Source: Capnocytophaga leadbetteri (GTDB lineage: Bacteria > Bacteroidota > Bacteroidia > Flavobacteriales > Flavobacteriaceae). From it: a DNA stretch of 61,635 nt. The notes under the pieces were generated by a model. It was not told where the DNA came from, searched no databases, and saw nothing but the letters and a program-made list of their open reading frames with translations. Below are positions 8,051-18,300 of this stretch, in pieces. Position 1 is the stretch's first letter, and every line of letters begins with the position of its first letter. The position numbers were made by a program, and so were the translations under genes. Where the stretch lies: NCBI RefSeq assembly GCF_003054025.1, contig NZ_QBKG01000012.1, positions 1-61,635 of the forward strand. The letters are read 5' to 3'.

Positions 8051-9307
8051 CTAATTATCAAGATTGTACTGCTTTATTTTGCGATAGAGAGTGCGTTCGG
8101 AAATGCCTAAGGCTTTAGCAGTCTCTTTGCGTTTGCCGTCATTGCGCTCTAATAGTTTGATAATCATCTCACGCTCCTGATCTTGAAGCGAAAAACGCTC
8201 CTCTTCAGCCGCCTCTTCATAATCATAACTATCCTCGTGGATGAGCGGTTCTTTATCAATCGGCTGTACGGGTATCACCGTATAAGGCGATGGTGTAGGG
8301 TCTTTCATCTTATTAGGGTCGCCATAGATACGATGTATAAGTACCTGATTGTCTTGCTGCACTTGTGCCGAATTGCCGTTTTCTAACAACTCAAGGGTGA
8401 GTTTCTTCAGGTCGTTTAAGTCGCTTTTCATATCGAAAAGCACCTTGTAGAGCAGTTCGCGTTCGTTACTAAAGTCTGTTTCTGCCCTATTGTGCTGCGG
8501 CACTACTGAAGGCAGTTGCGCCCCCTCATCAGGCAGGTAAGTGCGCAGTATCGCGGCACTGATATCGCGCTTCTGCTCTAATACCGATATTTGTTCCGCC
8601 ACGTTGCGCAGCTGACGTATGTTGCCGCTCCAACGATAGTTTACTAATAGCTGCACCGCATCATCAGTAAGCCTAATAGGCGGCATCTTATACTTATTAG
8701 CAAAGTCTGAAGCAAACTTGCGGAAAAGCAAATGCACATCATCCTTGCGCTCGCGCAGAGCCGGCAGGTGTATTTCTACAGTGCTAAGACGATAATATAA
8801 ATCCTCACGAAAACGTCCTTTCTTAATAGCCTCTTGCATATTGACATTCGTAGCGGCTACTATGCGCACATTGGTTTTCTGCACTACTGAAGAACCTACT
8901 TTTATAAACTCACCATTCTCAAGCACGCGCAGCAGTCGCACTTGAGTAGTAAGGGGCAACTCGCCTACCTCATCGAGGAATATAGTGCCACCATCAGCCT
9001 CTTCAAAATAGCCATTACGGGTGGCAGTCGCTCCTGTAAAAGCCCCTTTTTCGTGACCAAAAAGCTCGGAGTCGATAGTACCTTCGGGAATGGCACCACA
9101 GTTTACCGCTATATATTTGCCGTGCTTTCTGAGTGATAGCGAGTGGATAATCTTAGGGATAGCCTCTTTACCCACACCGCTTTCGCCGGTTACTAATACC
9201 GAAATATCAGTAGGGGCTACTTGAGCCGCTTTTTCGAGGGCGCGATTTAGCTTAGGGTCATTGCCAATAATACCAAATCGCTGCTTTATAGTTTGTATGT
9301 TTTCCAC
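8051..9307 (-). CDS. sigma-54 interacting transcriptional regulator
   Basis: 418 residues: an AAA+ sigma-54 activation domain followed by a Fis-type helix-turn-helix. Walker A GESGVGKE (41-48), the sigma-54 contact loop GAFTGA (88-93), Walker B GGTIFLDE (106-113) and the arginine region are all present. The C-terminal 35 residues (ETAKALGISERTLYRKIKQY) are the DNA-binding helix-turn-helix. There is no receiver, GAF or PAS domain in front, so the ATPase is either constitutively active or controlled by a partner protein. An acidic, low-complexity linker (EDSYDYEEAAEEE) precedes the helix-turn-helix. It uses ATP to open promoters bound by RNA polymerase with sigma-54. Confidence 0.93.
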   Translation of the reverse strand: MENIQTIKQRFGIIGNDPKLNRALEKAAQVAPTDISVLVTGESGVGKEAIPKIIHSLSLRKHGKYIAVNCGAIPEGTIDSELFGHEKGAFTGATATRNGYFEEADGGTIFLDEVGELPLTTQVRLLRVLENGEFIKVGSSVVQKTNVRIVAATNVNMQEAIKKGRFREDLYYRLSTVEIHLPALRERKDDVHLLFRKFASDFANKYKMPPIRLTDDAVQLLVNYRWSGNIRQLRNVAEQISVLEQKRDISAAILRTYLPDEGAQLPSVVPQHNRAETDFSNERELLYKVLFDMKSDLNDLKKLTLELLENGNSAQVQQDNQVLIHRIYGDPNKMKDPTPSPYTVIPVQPIDKEPLIHEDSYDYEEAAEEERFSLQDQEREMIIKLLERNDGKRKETAKALGISERTLYRKIKQYNLDN

Positions 9308-9328
9308 TTTTGTATTAGATGTTAGGGG

Positions 9329-9736
9329 TTAAAGCGCTAAAAACTGTTTAGGGGTTACAACAGACAAATCATCTACTTCAAAATCTTTCTGATTTCGTGT
9401 TATAATCACCTTAATATTATTTTCTTTTGCAGTAAAATACTGAAACCCATCTTCTAAGTCTTTAAATTTAGAAAAATGAGCTTTAAAGATTATTTCTTTA
9501 TAAAAAGGAAGAATTTCTGTAATATCATAAATAACCTCTAGTAATCTTTTCACTTCTTCTTTTCTATATGATTTCAACAGCAAATAATTTATCGTAGCAA
9601 TAGAAATGGCCGATGTATAGATTTTTATATTTTTTTGCTCACAATAATCAAATAATCTCTTGGCATCTTGATAAAAACCACGCCTCTTCATTATCAAATC
9701 CAATAAAACATTGGTGTCTATAAATACTTTTTTCAT
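9329..9736 (-). CDS. PIN domain toxin (VapC-like ribonuclease)
   Basis: 135 residues. The PIN fold is marked by the first acidic motif VFIDTNVLLDL (Asp7), a central TSAISIATINYLL helix, a second acidic cluster KFKDLEDGFQYF and the late TRNQKDF. PIN toxins are Mg-dependent RNases that block translation by cutting tRNA or mRNA when the antitoxin is lost. The ATG overlaps the antitoxin stop codon by 4 bases (ATGA), the classic arrangement of a coupled pair. Confidence in toxin status is high; the RNA target cannot be read. Confidence 0.88.
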   Translation of the reverse strand: MKKVFIDTNVLLDLIMKRRGFYQDAKRLFDYCEQKNIKIYTSAISIATINYLLLKSYRKEEVKRLLEVIYDITEILPFYKEIIFKAHFSKFKDLEDGFQYFTAKENNIKVIITRNQKDFEVDDLSVVTPKQFLAL

Positions 9737-9996
9737 CCTAATGCGAGATATTTTTCCTCAATATAGTTAGCACACTCTTCTCTAACCTCTTCATCAGTCA
9801 TTTCTGGTAATACTCCTGTGATACTATCTAATAGTGCATCAAGGTCTTGAGTTCTTCTTTTTTTACCAAAGAGTTCTTCTTGAATATAGAGGCTTTTAAG
9901 TTGTTTTTCTATATAGTTTGAAAGGTCTAAGTCATTTTCTTGAGCATAGCGCTGTGCTTTCTCCAAAACGATAGGGTCTATATTTATTGTATTCAT
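9733..9996 (-). CDS. antitoxin of the PIN toxin pair (DUF6364-like)
   Basis: 87 residues from the Met at 9996. The frame extends upstream to 10056, but that part crosses the promoter and is not credible. The N-terminal NTINIDPIVLEKAQRYAQ...LSNYIEKQL looks like a ribbon-helix-helix DNA-binding domain, and the C-terminus (about 60-87, rich in Asp/Glu) would wrap the toxin. It likely neutralises the downstream PIN RNase and autoregulates the operon through the promoter at 10034-10064. Confidence 0.8.
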   Translation of the reverse strand: MNTINIDPIVLEKAQRYAQENDLDLSNYIEKQLKSLYIQEELFGKKRRTQDLDALLDSITGVLPEMTDEEVREECANYIEEKYLALG

Positions 9997-10033
9997 CTTA
10001 TAGGTTTTAACAGTGATTGTTCTGTATTTTTGG

Positions 10034-10064
10034 CAAAGGTACAAAACAATTAGCAATTGGCAAA
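10034..10064 (-). promoter_or_regulatory. promoter of the PIN toxin-antitoxin operon
   Basis: On the minus strand TTTG (10061-10064), 19 bases, TACCTTTG (10034-10041). The -33 box belongs to a GCCAATTGCTAATT word run. Confidence 0.75.
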
Positions 10065-10074
10065 TTACCCTAAA

Positions 10075-10106
10075 TAAAAAACTGCCCCTTTATGGGGGGC
10101 AGTTCT
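10075..10106 (-). terminator. terminator of the susCD operon
   Basis: Stem AACTGCCCC / GGGGCAGTT with a CATAAA loop, followed on the minus strand by TTTTTTATTT. It lies directly after the susD stop codon. Confidence 0.85.
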
Positions 10107-10127
10107 TGGTTGTGTATATAGAATCTT

Positions 10128-11588
10128 TTACAAATTTAGGTTATTAATACTTTCATTCTGAGGAATAGCAAAGGTAAGGCGTGGATTGTCGTAGCTAAAA
10201 GTTGTATTCTTTTCCTCTACGTGGTTACTACCTCTTTCTATTGTTTTGTGGTTGCGCTTCATAGCAAAGTAACTTTTGCCTTCACCCCATAACTCTATAC
10301 GAGTATTGAGGTAGATATCGTCTTGCAACTGTGCATTAGTAAGTGCATCTACATAGGCTATATCAGTAGTAGCAGTTGCCTCAGGGTAACGCTGTGTTAG
10401 AAGCCTTTTATAGATAGTTTTAGCCTGTGCATCTTGCCCTAACTTAGCCAAGGCTTCCGCTGCTAATAAGTAAAACTCATCTACTCGCATATATACATAA
10501 TCAGTCACTACTTTTCTTTGTCCTCCAATAGTTCTGTCCGGAGCAAAAAACTTATTTGCAGGCAGCAATTCTGCATCATCAACTGTGGTAAATTGCTTTT
10601 TGCGAAGGTCATTAGTACGTATTTGGGCATATAGTTTGTCGTCCATAGCCTTACCATCTCCAGCCCAAGCATAACTATAAGTGTAGACATCCATCATACC
10701 CCACCAAGAATCTAAGGAAAAATCGTTTTCAGAGATAAGGTCAACCCCCCACATCCAGCTTTTAGTTTCAACATCATTAAAACCGCCACCTTTCTTAGTA
10801 GTTTCATCGTATACTGTTTGTTCGCGAGTAGTAAGTGGATAGCCACTATTATTGACGATATCTTGTGCTAACTCGGCTACTTTTTGGTTGTTGCCCATAG
10901 CAGCGTATACATAAGTAAGCAAGCCTTCGGCTACATATTTATCAATCATACCTTTTTTGCTACGTGTAAACCCAGCAAGGTTAGTAACTGCAAATTCTAA
11001 ATCGCTTATTATTTGGGCATACACTTCTGATTGTTTTACTCTCGGTTTGCTAGTTATATCAGCGGTAGTGTAGAGAGGTATAGAGTTAGTTCTTGAATCT
11101 GGTTCGTACTTAGTGGTGAATATCTGCATTAGATAAAAATAAGCATAACCACGTAGTGCACGAAACTGTGCCAAAGTATACTTCTCGCTATTGTTCTTAG
11201 GGCTTGCCAACTCGGCTATTGACTTGTTAGCCTCGTATATCAAACGATAGTAATAACGCCAAGGAATATAGTTATAATTATTACTTGACTGTTGAGTTGC
11301 TTTTAAATTGGCAACATCTTTATACTGACCATAATTTGTTGCTAACAGCGCCATATCACCGCAGAGCATATCGGTACAAATATCTACGTTTTTTTGGCCA
11401 AAGTCAGTCTGCCCTGTAGTTCCTCCTGTACCCGATTGGTAGGTCATAAGGTACAAACCATTGAGGCGTACATCAGCAGGGGCTGTAGATACTACCGCTG
11501 TAGGTGAGGTGTTGAGAAAATCGTCTTTACAAGCAGTAAGATTGAAAGCTACTGCCGATAATATACTAAATGTTAATATCTTTTTCAT
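10128..11588 (-). CDS. RagB/SusD family nutrient-binding lipoprotein
   Basis: 486 residues. A lipoprotein signal ends at FNLTAC (Cys20), placing the protein on the outer membrane surface as the lid of the SusC channel. The TPR-like helical body is recognisable by YYRLIYEANKSI, LRGYAYFYLMQIF (about 145-158) and VYMRVDEFYLLAAEALAKLG near the C-terminal third, and by an RIELWGEGKSYFAMKR segment. It binds an oligosaccharide, peptide or other ligand and passes it to the partner; the ligand is not evident. It starts 12 bases after the SusC gene and ends at a strong terminator. Confidence 0.94.
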   Translation of the reverse strand: MKKILTFSILSAVAFNLTACKDDFLNTSPTAVVSTAPADVRLNGLYLMTYQSGTGGTTGQTDFGQKNVDICTDMLCGDMALLATNYGQYKDVANLKATQQSSNNYNYIPWRYYYRLIYEANKSIAELASPKNNSEKYTLAQFRALRGYAYFYLMQIFTTKYEPDSRTNSIPLYTTADITSKPRVKQSEVYAQIISDLEFAVTNLAGFTRSKKGMIDKYVAEGLLTYVYAAMGNNQKVAELAQDIVNNSGYPLTTREQTVYDETTKKGGGFNDVETKSWMWGVDLISENDFSLDSWWGMMDVYTYSYAWAGDGKAMDDKLYAQIRTNDLRKKQFTTVDDAELLPANKFFAPDRTIGGQRKVVTDYVYMRVDEFYLLAAEALAKLGQDAQAKTIYKRLLTQRYPEATATTDIAYVDALTNAQLQDDIYLNTRIELWGEGKSYFAMKRNHKTIERGSNHVEEKNTTFSYDNPRLTFAIPQNESINNLNL

Positions 11589-11600
11589 AGTGCATTCTGT

Positions 11601-14600
11601 TTAAAAAGTTGCTTTTACCCCTAAAGTAAAAGTAGATAAAGGTGAATAAGTATAACGATCAGAATTACCTGATTCTGAAGTGGTAGGATTAAAGCCTTTA
11701 CGAGCTGTAGCCAACCATAAGTTATCACCAGCTAAGGTAAAGGTTAAACCTTCAAACCCTATAGTATGACATACCTTTTTATCTAAGCTATAAGCCAAGG
11801 TAACATTATTAAGTGCTAAGTAATCTGTTTTAGTTAAGAAACGTGATGAAGAACTGTTAGCCTGACCATCATTGCCGTAGTTTGATGTCAATCTTGGCAC
11901 ATCAGTAGCGTCACCTGCTTGTTTCCAGTGATTTTCTATGTCTTTATGCCAGTTATTACTTCCTATTTTCTCATTACCCATCAAGTTTGCGTATACCCCA
12001 TCGTAAGCATAACCTCCTAAGCTGTACAATAACTGCGCACTAAGTGAAAGCCCTTTGTATCCTACATTGAAATTAAAGGCACCACGTACATCGGGTATAG
12101 CACTTTTGCCTATATATTTTTGGGTAGCTTGGTTATAGTTTTCTGTTAGCTTTTCTTTTATATTAGCGTTAGGATTTTTGGCTTGGTATTCGTGCAATGA
12201 AGCTATAGCCTCGTCACCATTGTCATAGGTACCATTGTTGTTATTATCGGCATAGTGCATTGTCCATTGGGCAGCCCCTGTTTGGCTGTTTACCCCACGG
12301 TATTCACGTGTGTAAATATCATAGAGCGAGTGCCCTTTGCTTCTACCAAAGATACCTGATATATCAATGATCTTTTCACCTTTTATCGATTTGTCATAAG
12401 GCATTTGGGTTAGCTTGTTGCTGAGCAATTCACCATTTACCCCTACATCTACACGCCAATTTTGGGTGTTTACTATGTGTGTTTGTAAGTTAAACTCAAA
12501 ACCACTGTTCACCAATTTACCATCGTTTACTTTCCAAAGACCATTACCACTAGAAGGTGCTAAACGGCTGTCGAATACCAAATTATCGGTAGTTTTGTGG
12601 TAATAATCTAATTGCAACTCGATAGCACGTGATTTTAGGAAAGTAAACTCAGCCCCTACTTGGAATATTTTAGCGTTTTCCCAAGTAAGGTCGGGGTAGC
12701 CTATACGGTTGAACACTGCCGAAGGCAAGCCCATAAAGTTGCCCAAATCGTACACATCATAACCTGAGTAGTAAGAGGCATTGCCACTACCTACCTCTTG
12801 GTCGCCTACAGTACCATAACTGGTTTTGAGTTTGAAGTAAGGCAACCATTCTTTCTCTTTCAAAAAGTTTTCCTTGCTCACTACCCAGCCTAAACCTGCT
12901 GAAGCAAAAGTACCCCATTTGTTGTTTAAGAAACGTGAAGTACCATCGCGGCGCAACGAACCTGAGAACAAGTATTTGCCCTCGTAATCGTATAGTAGCT
13001 GGCTGAAATAACTTTCCAAACGATAGTTATAGATATAAGAAGTCAAACTATTTAATTTGATAGCGTTTTCGAGCTCTGTACCTTTAGGGTCAACCAAACC
13101 ACTCTTACTACCACTGAATGTATAATAATCGTAAGTAGTACTTTCGTGTGCTACAAAGGCTTGTAGATTGTGTTTGCCAAATTGTTGGGTATAGCGCAAC
13201 ATTTGCAAGAAAGTGTAGTTAAGCAATTCATATCGGTTTTTGGTAAGAGAACCTTTTTCTGAAGCAGAACTACCATAGTAAGGGTTAGTATAGTTGTTAA
13301 AAGCATTATTATAATACTCACCCCCCAAACGAGTTTCGAAAGTAAGCCCTTTTACTATATCAGCACGAAGGAAAACATTACCAAGCACGTTATTGCGGGT
13401 TCTGTTTTTCTGGTCATAGGTAGCTTGTGCTACGGCATTGGTAAGTGCCCCAAAACCACGCCCCTGACCAAAATCGTATTGATACCCTCCGTAATAAGGC
13501 TCATCTACTTTATCACCATTGCTATCGCGCAAGAATAACGGATAGATAGAAGGAATGTTATCAGTAAACCAGAACAAGCTATCAGAGTTTTCCGACTGTC
13601 CGTTAGCTTTCGTTTTAGTATGCACATAGCTTAAGTTAAACTCACCTTTAAGCCAGTTTTTAGGCTGATAACCCAAGTTAAGGCGACCTGTATAACGCTC
13701 AAAACCAGAATTGATAGCATATCCATCATCTTTAAGGTAACCAAAACCTGTATAGTAAGTAGTTTTGCCACTACCCCCGCTCATACTTACATTGTACTCG
13801 CTGCGCACGGCTGTTTGGAAAGCGTAGTCACCCCAATCTTCTGGGTCGTATTTGCGGGTTACCCCATCGTTTACCTTACCAGTAGCAGGGTTTATAAGGT
13901 TAGCCCCTGCTACATTCCACATATTATATTTAGGAGCAATACCTAATTTGCCAAATAAATTTTTGCTAGCATAATCAGCTGGACTAGCATAACCCGCTCT
14001 TGTAAAAGCTGCTGGGTTTTTAGCTTGTGTTAGTGCCCCACTTTGACGCAAAGCTTCCCATCCGAGCTCTACATAGCGCTCAGGACTTGTAATCGTTTCA
14101 TAACGAGGCAATAAACGCATATTAAACCCTATTTTTGATTCTACTTGTATGCGTGATGTATCAACACGTCCTTTTTTAGTAGTGATGAGTACCACCCCAT
14201 TAGCCCCGCGTGAGCCGTATACTGAAGTAGAAGTAGCGTCTTTGAGCACCACCATACTCTCAATATCATCAGGGTTGATTGAAGATACAGCCCCTTCATA
14301 AGGTACCCCATCTACCACATACAAAGGGTCGCGGTTACCATTTACTGAACCAAACCCACGCACACGTATAGTAGCTGCAGTACCTGGTTGCCCAGAAGAG
14401 TTAATAACACGTACCCCTGCTACTTCTCCTGCAATAGCCTTAGATACGTTAGAAACGCTTTTCCTTTTAAGGGACTCTTTATCAATAGTAGCAGCTGTAC
14501 CCACGTATTGGTCTTTCTTCACCGTTACGTAGCCCACTACTTCCACTTCACCAATTTCTTGAGCTTCTTCCTCTAACACCACATCTATTCTACTTTGCCC

Positions 14601-14858
14601 ATTTACTTTGAAGCGTTTGGTTTTCATACCTAAGAACGAAAACTCGAGGGTCTTGCCATCGGCTACCCTAATGGTATACTTACCATCAAGGTTCGTTTCG
14701 GTACCGTGACCTTCGCCTTTTACTACTACTGCCACGCCAAGCATCTCTAAACCATTAGAGTCGCGTACAGTTCCCTTTACTTCTCGCTCTTGTGCGAGGG
14801 AGAAGCCGTGCACTATTAATGCTAATAACAGTGCGTACACAAGTCTGTTCAATTTCAT
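11601..14858 (-). CDS. SusC/RagA family TonB-linked outer membrane protein
   Basis: 1085 residues. Order: signal peptide (1-22, ending SLAQ), a carboxypeptidase-regulatory-like beta-sandwich (about 26-105, VKGTVRDSNGLEMLGVAVVVKG), the plug domain with VRGFGSVNGNRDPLYVVDGVPYEG (about 166-189) and the 22-strand barrel ending in an aromatic-rich strand that closes with Phe. It is energised by TonB-ExbBD and imports the ligand captured by the SusD partner. It is divergent from the CobN-like gene across a 460-base region. No glycanase, sensor or anti-sigma gene lies next to the pair, so the substrate class is unknown. Confidence 0.95.
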   Translation of the reverse strand: MKLNRLVYALLLALIVHGFSLAQEREVKGTVRDSNGLEMLGVAVVVKGEGHGTETNLDGKYTIRVADGKTLEFSFLGMKTKRFKVNGQSRIDVVLEEEAQEIGEVEVVGYVTVKKDQYVGTAATIDKESLKRKSVSNVSKAIAGEVAGVRVINSSGQPGTAATIRVRGFGSVNGNRDPLYVVDGVPYEGAVSSINPDDIESMVVLKDATSTSVYGSRGANGVVLITTKKGRVDTSRIQVESKIGFNMRLLPRYETITSPERYVELGWEALRQSGALTQAKNPAAFTRAGYASPADYASKNLFGKLGIAPKYNMWNVAGANLINPATGKVNDGVTRKYDPEDWGDYAFQTAVRSEYNVSMSGGSGKTTYYTGFGYLKDDGYAINSGFERYTGRLNLGYQPKNWLKGEFNLSYVHTKTKANGQSENSDSLFWFTDNIPSIYPLFLRDSNGDKVDEPYYGGYQYDFGQGRGFGALTNAVAQATYDQKNRTRNNVLGNVFLRADIVKGLTFETRLGGEYYNNAFNNYTNPYYGSSASEKGSLTKNRYELLNYTFLQMLRYTQQFGKHNLQAFVAHESTTYDYYTFSGSKSGLVDPKGTELENAIKLNSLTSYIYNYRLESYFSQLLYDYEGKYLFSGSLRRDGTSRFLNNKWGTFASAGLGWVVSKENFLKEKEWLPYFKLKTSYGTVGDQEVGSGNASYYSGYDVYDLGNFMGLPSAVFNRIGYPDLTWENAKIFQVGAEFTFLKSRAIELQLDYYHKTTDNLVFDSRLAPSSGNGLWKVNDGKLVNSGFEFNLQTHIVNTQNWRVDVGVNGELLSNKLTQMPYDKSIKGEKIIDISGIFGRSKGHSLYDIYTREYRGVNSQTGAAQWTMHYADNNNNGTYDNGDEAIASLHEYQAKNPNANIKEKLTENYNQATQKYIGKSAIPDVRGAFNFNVGYKGLSLSAQLLYSLGGYAYDGVYANLMGNEKIGSNNWHKDIENHWKQAGDATDVPRLTSNYGNDGQANSSSSRFLTKTDYLALNNVTLAYSLDKKVCHTIGFEGLTFTLAGDNLWLATARKGFNPTTSESGNSDRYTYSPLSTFTLGVKATF

Positions 14859-14886
14859 CTTCTAAATATTTTAATTAACAACAGCG

Positions 14887-14918
14887 CAAAGGTATAAATA
14901 TTTTCAGCTTACTTCAAA
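14887..14918 (-). promoter_or_regulatory. promoter of the susCD operon
   Basis: On the minus strand TTTG (14915-14918), 20 bases, TACCTTTG (14887-14894), ending about 29 bases before the susC ATG. Confidence 0.75.
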
Positions 14919-15119
14919 ATATTTTCTGTTATTTTTTTCGCAACTAAAAAAAGAAGAGTGCATAAATTTTGCAATAAAAACTTTATTTTCTTGCTGTATT
15001 TTCATTAAAATACATTTTCTTTGAGAATATCTAAAAAAATCACCTTATATTCTGACAATATTCTGTTAAAACAAATTTTAATAATTAACTCATTGAGAGG
15101 TTGGCAGACGTTAATCCTT

Positions 15120-15174
15120 CGCTTATCGTTCGCTTATCGTTCGCTTATCGTTCGCTTATCGTTCGCTTATCGTT
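15120..15174. repeat. five tandem copies of an 11-bp unit CGCTTATCGTT
   Basis: Five perfect head-to-tail copies, with a partial sixth (CGCT), in the divergent susC/cobN region and about 60 bases upstream of the cobN -33 box. Related words (TTCGCTTATCCTTCGCTCATCC) occur singly or doubly at 409-421, 37662-37684 and 47248-47268. The rest of the 14859-15320 gap is AT-rich and holds the two promoters. Confidence 0.85.
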
Positions 15175-15234
15175 CGCTGTAGGTGGCTTATTCCTATATC
15201 CATTGTATAGTGTAGCTATAAAGAGGATATTTTA

Positions 15235-15267
15235 TTTGTTTTAATTCAAAATAATTTCGTATCTTTG
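15235..15267 (+). promoter_or_regulatory. promoter of the CobN-like gene
   Basis: TTTG at 15235-15238, a 21-base gap and TATCTTTG at 15260-15267, about 50 bases before the chosen start codon. Confidence 0.65.
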
Positions 15268-15320
15268 CGGCTCAAAACAAAAATGCCTTTCTTCTATTGA
15301 AAGGTCTAATGCTAACCATA

Positions 15321-18300
15321 ATGAAAAAAAAGATTTTAAGTATTTTAGCCCTCGTTATCATAGTATTAGGGGGTTATTGGGGATGGCGTAGATACATAAG
15401 CCCTACCCGCATCGCACTGGTGAACTTCATCAGTTATCAGGCTTCTAACATCGCCCTTTCTAACAAGGACAAGTTTATCAAGTTTGAAGAAGTGCCGTTA
15501 GACAAGCTCGAAACCCTTAAAAAATACGACTTTGTATTAGTATGGGGTATGGGCTTGAAAATAAGCGATGAGCAGCGCAACCAGCTGGTAGCCGCCGCCA
15601 ACCGTGTGCCTTTTCACAGCTTTGCTGTTACCAATCCGGATAACGACATCAGTAGTCTATCGGAAACTGAACTGAAAAAAGTAGCCGCCTACTTAGAGAG
15701 TGGCAATAAGAATAATTATCAGAACTTAGCCCGCTACATACGCAAATACATCGATAAAAAATGGTTTGCCCCCGAACCTGGTGCCCCTATCGAGCTGAAA
15801 GAAAACATCTTTTTTCACTTAGATGACGAACGCTCTTTTGGTGACCTTAAAAGCTACGAAGCCTATATACGCGAGCACCATTATTACAAAGAAGGAGCGC
15901 CCCGCATAGCTATAGTAGCTGGATTGCACGAACCTTTTGCGGGCAACAAAGAGCACCTAAACGGTATGATTAACGCCCTACAAAACGAGGGGCTTAATGT
16001 ATACCCCTTTACGGCACAGAGCAAACGCATAGAATTCCTTGAAGCTATCAACCCCGATGCGGTGGTGTATTTCCCGCACGGACAGATGATGATGGGGCAA
16101 CCCGAAACCTTTACCAACTGGGCTAAGGCGCACAATGTGCCTCTGTTTACGGGTCTATCGGTATTAGCACTGAAAGAAGATTGGGAAAAAGACCCTATGG
16201 GTATGTCGGGTGGCTTTATGGGGCAAACTATTGTAATGCCCGAACTCGATGGAGCGCTTTACCCGTACGTAGTCATTGCCCAAGAGCAAAACAAAGACGG
16301 TTATTACTTTTTGAACACTATCAAAAACCGCGCAGAGAAGTTTGCCAAGATAGTGCATAACTTCACGACCCTGAAACACAAAGCTAATGCCGATAAAAAG
16401 GTGGCTATCGTCTATTTTAAAGGCGTTGGTCTTACCCCTGCGGCTGCCCAAGGCTTAGAGGTGGAAGCGTCGTTATTCCGCTTCTTGCACCAACTAAAAG
16501 AGCAAGGTTACAATGTGGGTACCCTCCCTCCTACCTTAGAGGCTTTCAACCAACAGCTTATCAGTCACGCCAATACTTACCGCGCGAGTGCCAAAGGCGA
16601 TATAGAGAAGTTTATAGCCTCTGGGGCTCCTGCACTGGTAGAAGCTAACCAGCTGAACCAATGGCTAAAAGCTGCCCTACCACAGCGTTTATACCAAGAG
16701 GTGTTAGCCAAAAATGGCGCACTGCCTGGTGAGTACCTCAGCACTACCAAAGACGGCAAAGTCTATTTGGCGGTTGCGCAACTGACTTTTGGCAACGTAA
16801 CTATTCTGCCTCAGCCCCCTGCTGCTATCAGCACCGAAGACGACTTTAAGGTACTACACGGGGTGAAAGAAGTGCCCCCTTACGCCTATATGGGGGCTTA
16901 CCTATGGGTACAAAACAAACTGAAAGCCGATGCGCTTATTCACTTTGGTACCCACGGCTCTTTAGAGTTCACCCCTAACAAACAAGTAGCCCTCTCTGAT
17001 TACGATTGGGGCGATATATTAGTAGGCACCATTCCCCACTTTTACTACTACACCATCGGTAATATAGGGGAAGCGATGATGGCAAAACGTCGCTCGTACG
17101 GAAGCATCATCTCGTATCTAACGCCTGCTTTTACTGAGAGTGATATGCGCAACACTTTCAATCAGTTAGAAAACACCATTCTATCTTACGAAAAAGCTAA
17201 AAACCCTTCGGACAAACAAACCATAGGGCTACACATCAAAAAATTAGCTGTACAAATGGGCTTGCACCGCGACCTGCGCTTAGATAGCATCGTAAGCAAA
17301 CCTTATACTGAGGAAGAGATAGAGCGCCTTGCTAACTTTGCTGAAGAAATAGCTACCGAAAAGATAAACGGTGAATTTTACGTAACCGGCGTGCCTTATA
17401 CTGCCGACAAAATCAACTCTACTGTACTGGCTATGAGTGCCGACCCTATAGCTTATAGCATCGCTACTATAGATAAGTATGAGGGCAAGGTGACAGAAAA
17501 AGACCTGAAACGCAAAACGTTCTTCACTGAAAAGTACCTTAATCCAGCTAAAAATTTGGTGAAACAACTATTAGCCGGCAAACCGGTAACTACCGAATTG
17601 GTTTGCAGCTATGCCCACGTAACCCCTGAAGCCTTAGCCAAAGCCAAAGAGGTAATGGCTACCGAAGAGGGCAAGGGTATGCCTTACTTTTTGCAACAAC
17701 GTATGCAGAAAGAAGCTGCCAAACAAGCTGGCACTACTACTAACACAGCGAGTACTACTATGGCAAGTACTGCTACCAATACCGCCAAGAAACCCGATGC
17801 TGTGGGCAGACCTACTAAGATAAAAGCTCCTGCCAAAAAACCTGACCGCAAACCACTCACTCAGCAAGAATTAGCTGAAATAGCCGCTAAAAAAGCCAAA
17901 ATAGACCAAGCAAGAGCCATTGTAGAGGTGGAAAGAACCATACAGAATGTACTTTTGTACAAAAAAGGCTTAGAGGAGAGTCCGCGCAGGGAAGAAGAAG
18001 CCTTTTTTAACGCCTTAAACGGCGGTTATACGCCCCCTTCATCAGGTGGTGATGCCGTTGCTAACCCTAAAGGCGTGCCTACAGGGCACAACTTGTATGG
18101 GGTGAATGCTGAAAGTACCCCTTCTAAACTGGCGTGGGACAGAGGGGTGAATATGGCGCAAAACACCCTAAGCGAATACCAAAAGAAACACGGAGAGTAC
18201 CCTAAAAAAATAGCCTACACTTTCTGGAGTTCAGAGTTTATAGAAACGGAAGGGGTATCGATAGCGCAAGCCCTTTATATGCTAGGAGTTGAGCCTGTAT

